A stretch of 64,000 nucleotides of DNA from Nitrospirillum amazonense (lineage in GTDB: Bacteria > Pseudomonadota > Alphaproteobacteria > Azospirillales > Azospirillaceae), in NCBI RefSeq assembly GCF_007828045.1, contig NZ_VITN01000001.1, forward strand, positions 124,001 through 188,000. The letters run 5' to 3'. Under the pieces are notes generated by a model that saw only the letters and a list, made by a program, of their open reading frames with translations, did not search any database and was not told the origin of the DNA. Positions 18,374 to 27,076 of this stretch are shown here, piece after piece. Both the position numbers and the translations under genes were made by a program. Positions within the stretch are counted from its first letter, which is position 1. Every line of letters begins with the position of its first letter.

Positions 18374-19345
18374 GTGGACCTCACCCCTTCCGATCTCGCC
18401 CCCGCCAACGTCCTCGATGACGCGACCATCCCGGAACTGCCCAAGCACTACCGGGGAAAGGTGCGCGACAACTACGACCTGGCGGACGGCCGGCGCATCA
18501 TCATCGCGTCCGATCGCCTCAGCGCCTTCGACCGCATCCTGACGGCGGTGCCGCACAAGGGCGCCGTGCTGACCCAGACCGCGCGCTATTGGTTCGAGGC
18601 CACGCGCGACCTGTGCCCCAACCATGTGATCGACTATCCCGACCCCAACGTGGTGGTGGCCAAGCGCCTGGACATCCTGCCGGTGGAGGTGGTGGTGCGC
18701 GACTACCTGGCCGGCACCACCAGCACCTCCATCCTGTCCATGTACAAGAAGGGGGAGCGCACGATGTACGGCGTGACCCTGCCGAACGGACTGCGCCCCA
18801 ACCAGAAGCTGCCCGCAACCATCATCACCCCCACCAGCAAGGCCTTCGACGGCGGCCATGACGAGCCGCTGACCCCGGCGGAGATCGTGGAGCGCACGCT
18901 GCTGACCGCCGCCCAGTGGGAAGAGCTGTCGGCCAAGGCGCTGGCCCTGTTCGCACGGGGCCGGGAATTGGCGGCCAAGCGCGGCCTGATCCTGGTGGAC
19001 ACGAAGTACGAGTTCGGCCTGGACCAGGACGGCAACATCATCCTGGCGGACGAGATCCACACGCCGGACAGCAGCCGCTATTGGTTCGCCGAGACCTACC
19101 CCGCCAAGTTCGAGGCGGGGGAGCGGCCGGAGAGCTTCGACAAGGACTTCGTGCGCAGCTGGGTGGTGGCGCGCTGCGACCCCTACACCGACGACGTGCC
19201 GGAGATCCCGGGCGACGTGGTGCTGCAGGCGGCGGCCATCTATATCCAGGCCTATGAGATGATCACGGGCGAGACCTATGTGCCGGCCCGCGACCCGGAC
19301 GGGGTGCTGGCCCGCATCCGCCGCAACCTTTCCCAATACTTCTAA
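18374..19345 (+). CDS. purC: Phosphoribosylaminoimidazole-succinocarboxamide (SAICAR) synthase
   Basis: This 323-residue enzyme joins CAIR and aspartate with ATP in purine synthesis. Motifs are [35 protein letters not shown]-like [34 protein letters not shown] and [13 protein letters not shown]. The first plausible start is the GTG at 18374 (reading [13 protein letters not shown]); no in-frame ATG exists upstream close by and the ribosome-binding site is weak. It is about 60-80 residues longer than the short bacterial PurC form and corresponds to the ~300-residue type. purT follows after 18 bases, so the two purine genes are probably co-transcribed. Confidence 0.96.
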   Translation: MDLTPSDLAPANVLDDATIPELPKHYRGKVRDNYDLADGRRIIIASDRLSAFDRILTAVPHKGAVLTQTARYWFEATRDLCPNHVIDYPDPNVVVAKRLDILPVEVVVRDYLAGTTSTSILSMYKKGERTMYGVTLPNGLRPNQKLPATIITPTSKAFDGGHDEPLTPAEIVERTLLTAAQWEELSAKALALFARGRELAAKRGLILVDTKYEFGLDQDGNIILADEIHTPDSSRYWFAETYPAKFEAGERPESFDKDFVRSWVVARCDPYTDDVPEIPGDVVLQAAAIYIQAYEMITGETYVPARDPDGVLARIRRNLSQYF

Positions 19346-19363
19346 GCCGGGACCGCCGCCATC

Positions 19364-20539
19364 ATGACCGCGACCGCCAAAATCCTGCTGCTGGGCTCGG
19401 GCGAGCTGGGCCGGGAGTTCGTCATCTCCGCCAAGCGCTACGGCGCCCACGTCGTGGCCTGCGACGCCTATGCCGGCGCGCCGGCCATGCAGGTGGCCGA
19501 CGAGTCCGAGGTGTTCTCCATGCTGGACGGCGAAGCCTTGAAGGCCGCCATCCTGCGCCACAAGCCGGACTATATCGTGCCGGAGGTGGAGGCCATCCGC
19601 ACCGAGGTGCTGCAGGAGATGGAGGCGGCGGGCCACACCGTGGTACCCAGCGCCCGCGCCACCTACATGACCATGAACCGCGACCGCATCCGCGAGGTGG
19701 CGGCCACCGAGCTGGGCCTGCGCACCTCGCGTTACCGCTACGCCGAAAGCCTGGATGAGGTTCGGGCGGGCGCGGCGCACACCGGCCTGCCTTGCGTGAT
19801 CAAGCCGGTCATGTCCTCGTCCGGCAAGGGGCAGAGCACGGTGCGCAGCGCGGATGAGCTGGAGGCCGCCTGGAATTACGCGGTCGCCAACATGCGCGGC
19901 GACCGGCGCAAGGTGATTGTCGAGGAGTTCATCGCCTTCGACTATGAGATCACCCTGCTGACCGTGCGCACACGCGACGGCGTGGTGTTCTGCGAACCCA
20001 TCGGCCACCGGCAGGAACGCGGCGACTACCAGGAATCGTGGCAGCCCGTGCCCATGGACGCGAAGGCCCTGGCCGACGCCCGCGACATGGCGGAGAAGGT
20101 GGTGGACAACCTGGGCGGCTATGGCCTGTTCGGGGTGGAGTTCTTCGTGGCCGGCGACGACGTGGTGTTCAGCGAGCTGTCGCCCCGTCCGCACGACACC
20201 GGCATGGTGACGCTGATGTCGCAGAACCTGTCGGAATTCGACCTGCACGCCCGCGCCATCCTGGGCCTGCCCATTCCCCGCATCACCCTGCGTGGCCCCA
20301 CCGCCTCCGCGGTCATCCTGGCCAGCCAGGATTCCAGCCATTTCGGCGTGGAAGGCCTGGCCGACGCCCTGGCCCTGGGCACGGCCGAGCATGATGTGGA
20401 GGTGCGCATTTTCAACAAGCCCACCACCCGGCCCTATCGCCGCATGGGCGTGGCCCTGGCCGAGGGTGCCACCGCCGACGAGGCCCGCGCCCTGGCCAAG
20501 CGGGTGGCCGACAAAGTGTGGCTGAGCTACCGCGACTAA
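19364..20539 (+). CDS. purT: Formate-dependent GAR transformylase
   Basis: The 391-residue ATP-grasp enzyme makes formyl-GAR from GAR, formate and ATP, an alternative to the folate-dependent PurN. The N-terminal pre-ATP domain has [20 protein letters not shown], and the ATP-grasp part has [36 protein letters not shown] and [17 protein letters not shown]. It starts 18 bases after purC and ends just before the toxin-antitoxin promoter. Length and motifs match the family along the whole protein. Confidence 0.97.
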   Translation: MTATAKILLLGSGELGREFVISAKRYGAHVVACDAYAGAPAMQVADESEVFSMLDGEALKAAILRHKPDYIVPEVEAIRTEVLQEMEAAGHTVVPSARATYMTMNRDRIREVAATELGLRTSRYRYAESLDEVRAGAAHTGLPCVIKPVMSSSGKGQSTVRSADELEAAWNYAVANMRGDRRKVIVEEFIAFDYEITLLTVRTRDGVVFCEPIGHRQERGDYQESWQPVPMDAKALADARDMAEKVVDNLGGYGLFGVEFFVAGDDVVFSELSPRPHDTGMVTLMSQNLSEFDLHARAILGLPIPRITLRGPTASAVILASQDSSHFGVEGLADALALGTAEHDVEVRIFNKPTTRPYRRMGVALAEGATADEARALAKRVADKVWLSYRD

Positions 20540-20555
20540 GGCCTGCGCCACCTTG

Positions 20556-20596
20556 TGTCAACTGACAGTTAGCGCTATATTGACTGTCAGTTGACA
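20556..20596. promoter_or_regulatory. Dual operator of the Xre/RES toxin-antitoxin operon
   Basis: A perfect 14-base inverted repeat, TGTCAACTGACAGT (20556-20569) and ACTGTCAGTTGACA (20583-20596), brackets a 13-base spacer. Each arm also contains its own small dyad TGTCA-N2-TGACA, so two operator units face each other. The right copy ends just before the GAGGGAG ribosome-binding site of the antitoxin gene, and the spacer region is the likely promoter. This fits autorepression by the antitoxin complex. Confidence 0.8.
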
Positions 20597-20610
20597 TGAG
20601 GGAGTTCGCC

Positions 20611-21024
20611 ATGGCCCAGGCCCTGCCCGCCAGCGTGCCCGATACGGCCGTCCCCGGCGCCGTCACCCAGGCGGAGGGGGCGGCCATGCTGCGCGCCGTC
20701 TTCAACCTGTTCCGCCTGTGGGGGGTGGATGACGGCCAGGCCCGCGTGCTGTTGGGCCAGCCCAGCCCGTCCACCTTCTACCGCTGGAAGCGGGGCGACA
20801 TCGGCAGCCTGCCGTCGGACCTGCTGTGGCGCCTGGGCGACCTGATGGGCATCCACAAGGCCCTGCGCTATCTGTTCATGGAGCCGGAGCGCGCCTATGC
20901 CTGGGTGGCCAAGCCCAACGCCGCCTTCCACGGCAAGTCGGCGCTGCAGCGCATGCTGGCCGGTGCCCCGTCCGACCTGACCGCCGTGCGCAACTACCTG
21001 GATGCGGAGCGCGGCGGGTGGTGA
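20611..21024 (+). CDS. MbcA/ParS/Xre-family antitoxin
   Basis: This protein of about 137 residues has an N-terminal Xre-like helix-turn-helix (AVFNLFRLWGVDDGQARVLL, then STFYRWKRGDIGSLPSDLLW) and a C-terminal DUF2384-type segment (RLGDLMGIHKALRYLFMEPE, AFHGKSALQRMLAG) that typically binds a RES toxin. I start it at the ATG at 20611 because GAGGGAG lies seven bases upstream; the ATG at 20596 would overlap the operator. It overlaps the toxin start by four bases (GTGA), so antitoxin and toxin are coupled. The upstream inverted repeats point to autoregulation. Confidence 0.92.
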   Translation: MAQALPASVPDTAVPGAVTQAEGAAMLRAVFNLFRLWGVDDGQARVLLGQPSPSTFYRWKRGDIGSLPSDLLWRLGDLMGIHKALRYLFMEPERAYAWVAKPNAAFHGKSALQRMLAGAPSDLTAVRNYLDAERGGW

Positions 21025-21731
21025 CGCCGCCCGCGGACCCGCCGGTCACGACCCTGGATTGGCGGCCGGCCTATCGCATCGTCCGCACCATCTACCCGCC
21101 CGTCTGGCTGTTCGAGGACATCGCCGACCCGGCCGACTGGGACCTGATCGCCAGCGCTGAGGCCAAGACCAATCCCCGCGTGCGGGACGAGGTGGGCGAC
21201 CTGTCCCTGGTGCCGGCGGGGCGCCGGCTGTCGGGCCCCGGGGCCAGCCTGGCCATGGGCGCCTTCACCCACACCTCCACCGACCGGCCCAGCCGCTTTT
21301 CCGATGGCGCCTTTGGCGTGTGGTACTGCGGCGACCGGTTCGAGGTAGCGCTGATGGAGACCGTCCATCACTTCGGCCGCTTCATGCGCATGACGGATGA
21401 GCCGGCGGCCGACGCCCAGTTCCGCGAGCTGACCGCCCGCGTGGCCGGCAGCCTCCACGACGTGCGCGGCGCGGCCTTCCGGGACTGCCTGGCGCCGGAC
21501 GATTGGGCGGCGGGCCAGGCGCTGGGCAAGCGACTGAAGGCCCAGGGCAGCGATGGCGTGCTGTACCCCAGTGTGCGCTGGCCCACGGGTCTTGCCGCGG
21601 CCCTCTACTACCCCGACCTGATCACCCCGCCCATCCTGCAGGCCCGCACCTTGCGCTATCACTGGGATGGCCGGGCCGTCACCCGCTACATCGTCATCGG
21701 TGAGGACGACTGGCGGCCCATGCCTGTTTAG
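21021..21731 (+). CDS. RES-domain toxin
   Basis: The 236-residue protein has the RES signature residues in order: Arg in PAYRIVR (R19), Glu in VALMETVHHF, and Ser in DGVLYPSVR. Conserved surrounding blocks include RPSRFSD, GVWYCGD and YPDLITPPI. RES toxins in Xre-RES pairs degrade cellular NAD+ and stop growth. The start is the GTG at 21021, which overlaps the antitoxin stop; the GTG at 21018 is equally in frame. Its stop lies 12 bases from the end of an AT-rich, oppositely oriented gene pair. All three key residues are present, so it is probably an active toxin. Confidence 0.92.
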   Translation: MTPPADPPVTTLDWRPAYRIVRTIYPPVWLFEDIADPADWDLIASAEAKTNPRVRDEVGDLSLVPAGRRLSGPGASLAMGAFTHTSTDRPSRFSDGAFGVWYCGDRFEVALMETVHHFGRFMRMTDEPAADAQFRELTARVAGSLHDVRGAAFRDCLAPDDWAAGQALGKRLKAQGSDGVLYPSVRWPTGLAAALYYPDLITPPILQARTLRYHWDGRAVTRYIVIGEDDWRPMPV

Positions 21732-21743
21732 ATAGAAGCAGCC

Positions 21744-22379
21744 TCAATTCTTCAACGGGAACCATTCTCGAAGAGTAGAGAATATCAACTCAACACTAGG
21801 GTCGAGGCAACGCTTCACTGAAGATTTTCCCGCAACACTTCTATAAAGAGACGATGAGCGCGGCTTACATTTCAACCGAAGAACTCTTTCCAAAGCCTCT
21901 TTCGGCCGAGGAGGTTTTGGCATATTTTCGGGCCACATACCTTGACTGTTAAGCCAATTACGGATTTGTTCAAATGATTCCCAACCTAAAGCAGCAGCGG
22001 TGTGAGGTGAGTCAGACCAAATCCAATTATCTGCTTCCGGAGTGACTACAATTGCTTTTCCATTTTCGGCCCCCCAACCAGCAGCTTCAATATGGGAATT
22101 TAATTGTTCTTCAATTTTCACTTGACCAGGTGTGCCATCCCAATCTTCGTCCATAATAATAATGATTCGCCCATGTGTGCCATGGAACGGCTGTATAAGG
22201 TCCTTGGCACGAGCATATAGTCCAGGATCGTTCTGGCCTCTTGCCACCGCTAGATCCTGCTTAGGGTCAAAAGAGAATGGCGAACACCCAATAATATTAA
22301 ATACGCCTCGCCTTTCGAACAATCCTCGAATAGCAAATTCTATATTCGAGTCAGCGACAAAAAATAGACAATCTCTCAT
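21744..22379 (-). CDS. TOPRIM-like partner protein of an ATPase defence pair (MAD4/DUF4276-like)
   Basis: This 211-residue protein begins MRDCLFFVADSNIEFAIRGL. A hydrophobic strand runs into acidic residues IIIIMDEDWDG (D77, E78, D79, D81), and a second acidic motif is VVTPEADNWIW (E115). The order strand-acid, DxD, then PE-x-x-x-W resembles the TOPRIM-type nucleases of DUF4276/RloB/DUF4435 families. Residues 130-211 (LGWESF, RPKEALERVLR, SLYRSVAGKSS, LREWFP) recall the MAD4 component of the MADS defence system, from memory. It overlaps the ATPase gene by four bases and has the same low GC content. The function is inferred: probable effector or nuclease of a two-gene defence unit. Confidence 0.65.
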   Translation of the reverse strand: MRDCLFFVADSNIEFAIRGLFERRGVFNIIGCSPFSFDPKQDLAVARGQNDPGLYARAKDLIQPFHGTHGRIIIIMDEDWDGTPGQVKIEEQLNSHIEAAGWGAENGKAIVVTPEADNWIWSDSPHTAAALGWESFEQIRNWLNSQGMWPENMPKPPRPKEALERVLRLKCKPRSSSLYRSVAGKSSVKRCLDPSVELIFSTLREWFPLKN

Positions 22380-23650
22380 CCGAGCACCCCTGTCGCGAAG
22401 AGATCACCCAGGTGTAGAGCCGATTTCCATTCCTTAAGTCGTGGATGTTCGTCTCCTCTTACGACATCCACAGCTCCATCTTGGCCTTTAGCAAAACATA
22501 GCAACTGATCAACATCTACAAGGCTGAGCGCCAGAGGAGAATGCGTCGCGCAAAACACTTGTGCATCATATACCGACGATAGAGACTGTATTACCGACTG
22601 AATTGCTCGTGGATGTATTCCATTTTCTGGCTCCTCAATTAGAACCAAATTTGGCCTGGTTGGAGTGTACGCTAGAAGCGTAAGAGCCATCATCCGTAAC
22701 GTGCCATCCGACAACAGCCAAGATGGTGCTTTGAGACCACTTCCATAACCAACCTCAAGATATCGCGAGCGATCCTCAGGTCTTTCAATTGTTCGAATGG
22801 TCTCAATATCATCTATTGCCGTCTTTAAATGCTCAACCCAATCACCAAGGCGGTCCGGGTATTTTTGCTCAAGCTCATGCACTACCCACGGCAAATTCGA
22901 ACCATCAGGTAAAAAATCCCGAGGCGAACCTGCTGGAGATGGCATTCGCATCGCTTCTGCATTTAAAGCAAGTCGATGCACCGACTCCATCAGGAATCGC
23001 TTAACCCAAGTGGAAGCAGGAAAACGATCTTCATCTTCTGGTAGATTTGATAAAGCTGACTTTGTAGGCCCTAAGCGGAATAAGTTATTCCAGTCGGATG
23101 TCTCGGATCTGAAATGATCATTCCCACTCTCAGCAATCTTACTGATGACCCGTCTCCATCCAGCGGGCGCCCGCTTCTTTGCTTGCAATGCAATATGTCT
23201 AGGCGCAGGTTCCGGGCATGGAAATAGTGACCGTTGACGGTCCCCGCTTTTGGATTCTTCGTGCCGAAGTAGGAAGAGCGTTTCTCCATCGAACGAAAGC
23301 GAACCATCAGTTTTTATAGCGACTTCATATCGAGCCGCGACATACTCGCCTTTCAATTTAGACTTAACAGACTCAGGAAGTTGGAGTGTAATTGCAATCT
23401 CAAGAGCCCCCCCCTTTCTAAGCCAAGTCAGATCCTGGGGATCAGATGCTCGCTGAGCCACTAGAAAGCGAGCATCACCAAAAATAGACCTATCGAGACC
23501 AACATTTAGAATGTCACGTACCAATTGAAATACATCAAAAAAAGTACTCTTCCCGGTTCCGTTAGAGCCAACCAGAACCTGAAACGAAGAAACATTGGTC
23601 TTTAAGTACCTTATCGCTCGATATCCAAGAACCTCGACCGAAGTTATCAT
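22376..23650 (-). CDS. AAA/ABC-type ATPase of a defence pair (AAA_15/AAA_21, MAD3-like)
   Basis: The protein has 424 residues. Walker A is GSNGTGKST (28-36), the ABC-like signature is LSDGTLRMMALTLLAYT, Walker B is LVLIEEPENGIHP, and the switch His is in VFCATHSPLALSL. This is the SMC/RecF-like single-chain ATPase layout of OLD, AbiL, PARIS AriA and MAD3 proteins. The start at 23650 has AGGA five bases upstream. The gene is AT-rich compared with both neighbours, its stop overlaps the start of the TOPRIM-like gene, and the pair lies between an Xre/RES pair and fpr. Such ATPases usually sense phage proteins or DNA and release or activate the partner. Confidence 0.82.
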   Translation of the reverse strand: MITSVEVLGYRAIRYLKTNVSSFQVLVGSNGTGKSTFFDVFQLVRDILNVGLDRSIFGDARFLVAQRASDPQDLTWLRKGGALEIAITLQLPESVKSKLKGEYVAARYEVAIKTDGSLSFDGETLFLLRHEESKSGDRQRSLFPCPEPAPRHIALQAKKRAPAGWRRVISKIAESGNDHFRSETSDWNNLFRLGPTKSALSNLPEDEDRFPASTWVKRFLMESVHRLALNAEAMRMPSPAGSPRDFLPDGSNLPWVVHELEQKYPDRLGDWVEHLKTAIDDIETIRTIERPEDRSRYLEVGYGSGLKAPSWLLSDGTLRMMALTLLAYTPTRPNLVLIEEPENGIHPRAIQSVIQSLSSVYDAQVFCATHSPLALSLVDVDQLLCFAKGQDGAVDVVRGDEHPRLKEWKSALHLGDLFATGVLG

Positions 23651-23671
23651 TGCGGTCCTGCCCTGAGCTTA

Positions 23672-23686
23672 TTCGGAAAATCCGAA
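23672..23686. promoter_or_regulatory. Short palindrome before the ATPase gene
   Basis: TTCGGA-AAA-TCCGAA is a perfect 6-base dyad with a 3-base spacer, 22 bases upstream of the ATPase start. It is a candidate operator for the two-gene defence unit; no regulator gene is present in the unit. Confidence 0.4.
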
Positions 23687-23765
23687 GCACGCACGTTCCA
23701 AAAAAGCGTGACCACATTAGTCGCGCTTGAATCCAGCTATAGCATAAACGGTCTTTCGGAAGGCC

Positions 23766-23810
23766 CTGAAAAGCAAACAGCCGCGCCCCCATCGCGGGAG
23801 GCGCGGCCGT
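23766..23810 (-). terminator. Rho-independent terminator of fpr
   Basis: On the minus strand GGCCGCGCC pairs with GGCGCGGC across a short GC-rich loop and is followed by TGTTTGCTTTTC. It lies about 30 bases after the fpr stop and insulates the ATPase/TOPRIM unit from fpr transcription. Confidence 0.85.
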
Positions 23811-23837
23811 GAACCATACCGACAGTGGATCGCTGGA

Positions 23838-24611
23838 TCAGCGCTCTACAAAAGCCTTCTCGATGACGTAGTGGCCGGGCTCGTTCGAGCTGCCTTCGCT
23901 CATGCCGGCCTCTTCGCACAGATCCTGCAGATCCTTCAGCACGCCGGGTCCGCCGCAGATCATGACGCGGTCCTGGGCCGGATCGAACGGCTTCTCGCCG
24001 ATGTCGGCGAAGAACTTGCCGTTTTTGATCAGGTCGGTCAGGCGGCCTTCGGTGCGGAAGGGCTCACGCGTCACGGTCGGGTAGTAGACCAGCTTGTCGC
24101 GCAGCATCTCGCCGATGAACTCGTCATTCGGCAGGTGCTTGGTGATGTCGTCGTAGTAGGCCAGTTCAGCCACGCGGCGCACGGTGTGGGTGACCACCAC
24201 CTTCTCGAAGCGCTCGTAGACGTCCGGGTCCTTCATCAGGCTCATGAACGGGGCGAGGCCGGTGCCGGAGCCCAGCATGTACAGGGTGCGGCCGGGCAGC
24301 AGGTTGTCCAGCAGCAGGGTGCCGGTGGCCTTGCGGCCGTACAGCACCTCATCCCCTTCCTGGATGTGTTGCAGACGGGAGGTCAGCGGACCGTTCGGCA
24401 CCTTGATGCTGAAGAATTCCAGATGCTCTTCATAATTGGTGCTGGCCATGGAATAGGCGCGCATCAGCGGGCGGCCGTCGACTTCCAGGCCCACCATGGT
24501 GAATTCGCCGTTGCGGAAGCGGAAGGACGGATCGCGGGTCAGCCGGAAGCTGAACAGGTTGTCAGTCCAATGGTGGACATGGGTGACCTTGCCGGACAGA
24601 AACGCGCTCAT
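23838..24611 (-). CDS. fpr: Ferredoxin-NADP+ reductase
   Basis: This is a 257-residue FAD enzyme that exchanges electrons between NADPH and ferredoxin or flavodoxin in the cytosol. The FAD-binding motif is MRAYSMAST, the pyrophosphate loop is MLGSGTGLAPFMSLM, the NADPH part has VVVTHTVRRVAEL and MICGGPGVLKDL, and the C-terminus ends VIEKAFVER, as in the bacterial Fpr subclass I know from alphaproteobacteria and Pseudomonas. It is monocistronic, with a clear terminator downstream and an AT-rich leader upstream that separates it from a divergent chemoreceptor gene. Confidence 0.95.
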   Translation of the reverse strand: MSAFLSGKVTHVHHWTDNLFSFRLTRDPSFRFRNGEFTMVGLEVDGRPLMRAYSMASTNYEEHLEFFSIKVPNGPLTSRLQHIQEGDEVLYGRKATGTLLLDNLLPGRTLYMLGSGTGLAPFMSLMKDPDVYERFEKVVVTHTVRRVAELAYYDDITKHLPNDEFIGEMLRDKLVYYPTVTREPFRTEGRLTDLIKNGKFFADIGEKPFDPAQDRVMICGGPGVLKDLQDLCEEAGMSEGSSNEPGHYVIEKAFVER

Positions 24612-24932
24612 CCTCGCTATACCCTCTTTCCTGACACACCGGAAAACATCGCTTTAAGCCGGGGAGAATGGCGGTTCCACGCCCTTCCGCAAATGCGAAA
24701 ATACACTGCCCTGGATCGCTGCGACTGCATATCTGGTCGAATAGTCCAGTATTACAAGCCAATCTTGGGGAAAAATTCCCTTCCCCACCTCACAATGCGG
24801 TCAACCAAAGGATGAGGGCGGGAGCGCGGCGTTGACCCTATCCTAAAGGACCACCCTGTTTGGACAGGGGTCGTTTGCGCTTTCTTTACGGGATGGGCCC
24901 CAGAATGCCCATCCCGATCCTGGGGAGAGGAC
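24612..24932. other. Divergent intergenic region between fpr and a chemoreceptor gene
   Basis: This 321-base region is AT-richer than average between about 24640 and 24800. It contains a small dyad (CTGG-N9-CCAG near 24734) and a GGGGAAAAATTCCC element near 24768. It should hold the fpr promoter and, further right, the chemoreceptor promoter. I see no gene in it. Confidence 0.5.
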
Positions 24933-26345
24933 ATGGCCGTGGACACCCACCAATCAACACCGCTGCGCGCCGACGCCGGCACGCTGATCGCCGATATCGC
25001 GACCGAGGTCGGGCACCTGAGCGTCGACATCGCCGACGTGGTCGGCAGCATCCATCAGGTGGACAGCGCCATCGACAACCAGGGCAAGCAGCTGGCCGGC
25101 ATCCAGGCGGCGACGCGCGACATCGTCGCCAGCAACCGCGACATCGCCGGCATGGCCCAGGCGACGCAGGGCGTGGCGGCCGGCGCGCGGCGGGACATCG
25201 ACGCCTCGGCCGGGGAAATCCGCCAGTCTCTGGCCGCCATCGGCGACCTGGTGGCGGCGGTGAACGCCAGCGCGAATGAGCTGGGCGGGCTGGAGGGCGC
25301 CATGGGCCGCGTGGCCCGGGTGTCCAGCGACATCAACCGCATCGCGGCCCAGACCAACCTGCTGGCGCTGAACGCCACCATCGAGGCGGCACGCGCCGGG
25401 GAGGCCGGCAAGGGCTTCGCCGTCGTCGCCACCGAGGTCAAGGCCCTGGCCCGCCAGACGGCCGAGGCCACCGCCGAGATCGACGCCACGCTGAAGGCCC
25501 TGACCGAGCAGGTGCGCCGCCTGACGGCCCGCATGGCGGCAGGGTCGGAACAGGCCGAGCGCGTGGGCCGCAGCACCGCCACCATCGGCCAGGCGGTGGA
25601 AACCGTGGGCACGGCCGTGGCTCAAGTGGAGGAGAACGCCACCGCCATCGCCGGCGCCACCGGCGATATCGCCCGGCGCTGCGACGGCTTCCAGGAGACG
25701 GTGGACGCGCTGCACCGTGACGCGGCATCGTCCGGCACGGCGCTGAAGACCGCGACCACCCACCTGGACCGCACGCTGGAACGGGCGGAGGCGATCATGA
25801 TGCTGACCGCCACCTCCGGCTACGCGACGGAGGATACGCCCTTCATCGACCGGGCGCGCGAGGTGGCGGCGCAGATCGCCGCCCGCATGGAACAGGCCCT
25901 GGCGGCGGGGGAGCTGACCATGGACGACCTGTTCGACACCAATCTGAAGCCCATCGCCGGCAGCAATCCGCCGCAGTTCATGACGCGCTACATCCCCTTC
26001 CTGGACGCGGCCGTCACCCCCCTGCACGACCCCGTCCTGGCCATGGATCCGCGCATGGTCTTCTGCGCGCCCACCGACCACAACCGCCTGATCCCCTGCC
26101 ATAATCCGCAGTTCCGCAAGGCCCACGGACCCGACCCGGTGTGGAACGCCGCCAATGGCCGCAACCGCCGCGTTTACGCCGACAAGACGGCCACCGCCGT
26201 CAGCCGCGGCACCGCGCCGTTCCTGCTGCAGACCTACCGCCGCGACATGGGCGGCGGCGTCTTCGCCCTGATGAAGGACGCCTCCGCCCCCATCTGGGTG
26301 CGCGGGCGGCTCTGGGGCGGCCTGCGGGTCTGCTACCGCGCCTGA
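24933..26345 (+). CDS. Soluble methyl-accepting chemotaxis protein with C-terminal sensor domain
   Basis: The protein has 470 residues and no transmembrane segment. The signalling hairpin comes first: coiled-coil arms surround the tip [20 protein letters not shown] followed by [20 protein letters not shown] (together about residues 129-168). After roughly residue 290 comes a separate C-terminal domain with [34 protein letters not shown] and [13 protein letters not shown]. The order is reversed relative to standard receptors, whose sensor is N-terminal. I recognise the C-terminal domain as a recurrent PAS/Cache-like sensor in cytoplasmic receptors, but its ligand is not clear from sequence. 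The ATG at 24933 follows GGGGAGAGGAC. Confidence 0.88.
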   Translation: MAVDTHQSTPLRADAGTLIADIATEVGHLSVDIADVVGSIHQVDSAIDNQGKQLAGIQAATRDIVASNRDIAGMAQATQGVAAGARRDIDASAGEIRQSLAAIGDLVAAVNASANELGGLEGAMGRVARVSSDINRIAAQTNLLALNATIEAARAGEAGKGFAVVATEVKALARQTAEATAEIDATLKALTEQVRRLTARMAAGSEQAERVGRSTATIGQAVETVGTAVAQVEENATAIAGATGDIARRCDGFQETVDALHRDAASSGTALKTATTHLDRTLERAEAIMMLTATSGYATEDTPFIDRAREVAAQIAARMEQALAAGELTMDDLFDTNLKPIAGSNPPQFMTRYIPFLDAAVTPLHDPVLAMDPRMVFCAPTDHNRLIPCHNPQFRKAHGPDPVWNAANGRNRRVYADKTATAVSRGTAPFLLQTYRRDMGGGVFALMKDASAPIWVRGRLWGGLRVCYRA

Positions 26346-26440
26346 GGTTCCTGAGGTCAGGGCCAAACCTATCCCTTTTCGCCGGGCTGCAACACCAGCG
26401 TCACAAGACTGGCATACGCTGGGATTAGCATGCGGTTAAA

Positions 26441-26468
26441 CGTGCCGGCCCGGGGGGCGGGCGGCACG
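26441..26468. other. GC-rich imperfect hairpin after the chemoreceptor gene
   Basis: CGTGCCGGCCC pairs imperfectly with GGGCGGCACG. It lies about 100 bases after the chemoreceptor stop and 50 bases before the phosphatase gene. Without a T-run it is only a weak terminator candidate. Confidence 0.3.
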
Positions 26469-26521
26469 CGGCTGCGGTCCCCAAACCCATGGGGCGCGGC
26501 ACTCAGGGGGAATGAAGCGAC

Positions 26522-27031
26522 ATGGCGAAGGTCTACCGCGTTCTGTTTCTATGCCAGTTCAACTCCGCCCGCAGCATCATGGCCGAGGCGCTGATGCGCC
26601 ATTGGGCCGGCGGCCGGTTCGAGGTGTTCAGCGCCGGGTCCGACCCGCTGCCGGAATGCAACCCCATTGCCCTGGACCTGCTGACCAAGGCCCGCATTCC
26701 CACCGAGGGCCTGCACCCCAAGTCGTGGAACGAATTCGCGGGCCCCGACGTGGCGCCCATGGACTTCATCTTCCACACCTGTGACATGAGCGCCAAGGCG
26801 GAGGCGCCCCACTGGCCCGGCCACCCGATGATCGCCCACTGGGGCTTCCCCGACCCGCAGGGGTTCAAGGGATCGGAGGTGGAGCAGCGCGCCCTGTTCA
26901 ACCTGCTGTTCGGCATGATCGAGCGCCGGGTGCGCATCTTCTGTTCCCTGCCGGAGCAGAGGCTGGCCCGCCTGACGGCCGAGGCGCTGACGGCGATGCA
27001 CAGTGAGGAGGGCTGGGCGGCGGCCGGCTGA
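26522..27031 (+). CDS. Low-molecular-weight phosphatase / ArsC-type arsenate reductase family protein
   Basis: The 169-residue cytoplasmic protein carries the P-loop signature CX5RS as CQFNSARS (Cys11, Arg17), preceded by the hydrophobic strand VLFL. The general-acid region reads HWGFPDPQ with an Asp. Together these are the catalytic elements of the low-molecular-weight tyrosine phosphatase fold, which also houses thioredoxin-linked arsenate reductases. No ars genes are nearby, so phosphatase or arsenate reductase activity cannot be decided. A second, related gene follows 45 bases downstream but lacks the Cys, so the two probably arose by duplication and share an operon. Confidence 0.88.
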   Translation: MAKVYRVLFLCQFNSARSIMAEALMRHWAGGRFEVFSAGSDPLPECNPIALDLLTKARIPTEGLHPKSWNEFAGPDVAPMDFIFHTCDMSAKAEAPHWPGHPMIAHWGFPDPQGFKGSEVEQRALFNLLFGMIERRVRIFCSLPEQRLARLTAEALTAMHSEEGWAAAG

Positions 27032-27076
27032 AACCGGCCCTTCCCCGGCCTTCCCGCACCGCACCGGACAGGTCCC

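Noticed and set aside
18296-20551. A 751-residue open frame on the minus strand across purC and purT
   Set aside because: It is antisense to two unmistakable purine genes and has the same Gly/His/Gln/Val-rich shadow composition.
23562-23792. A 76-residue frame upstream of the ATPase gene, a possible antitoxin or third component
   Set aside because: It overlaps the ATPase start, the palindrome and the fpr terminator, and shows no motif.
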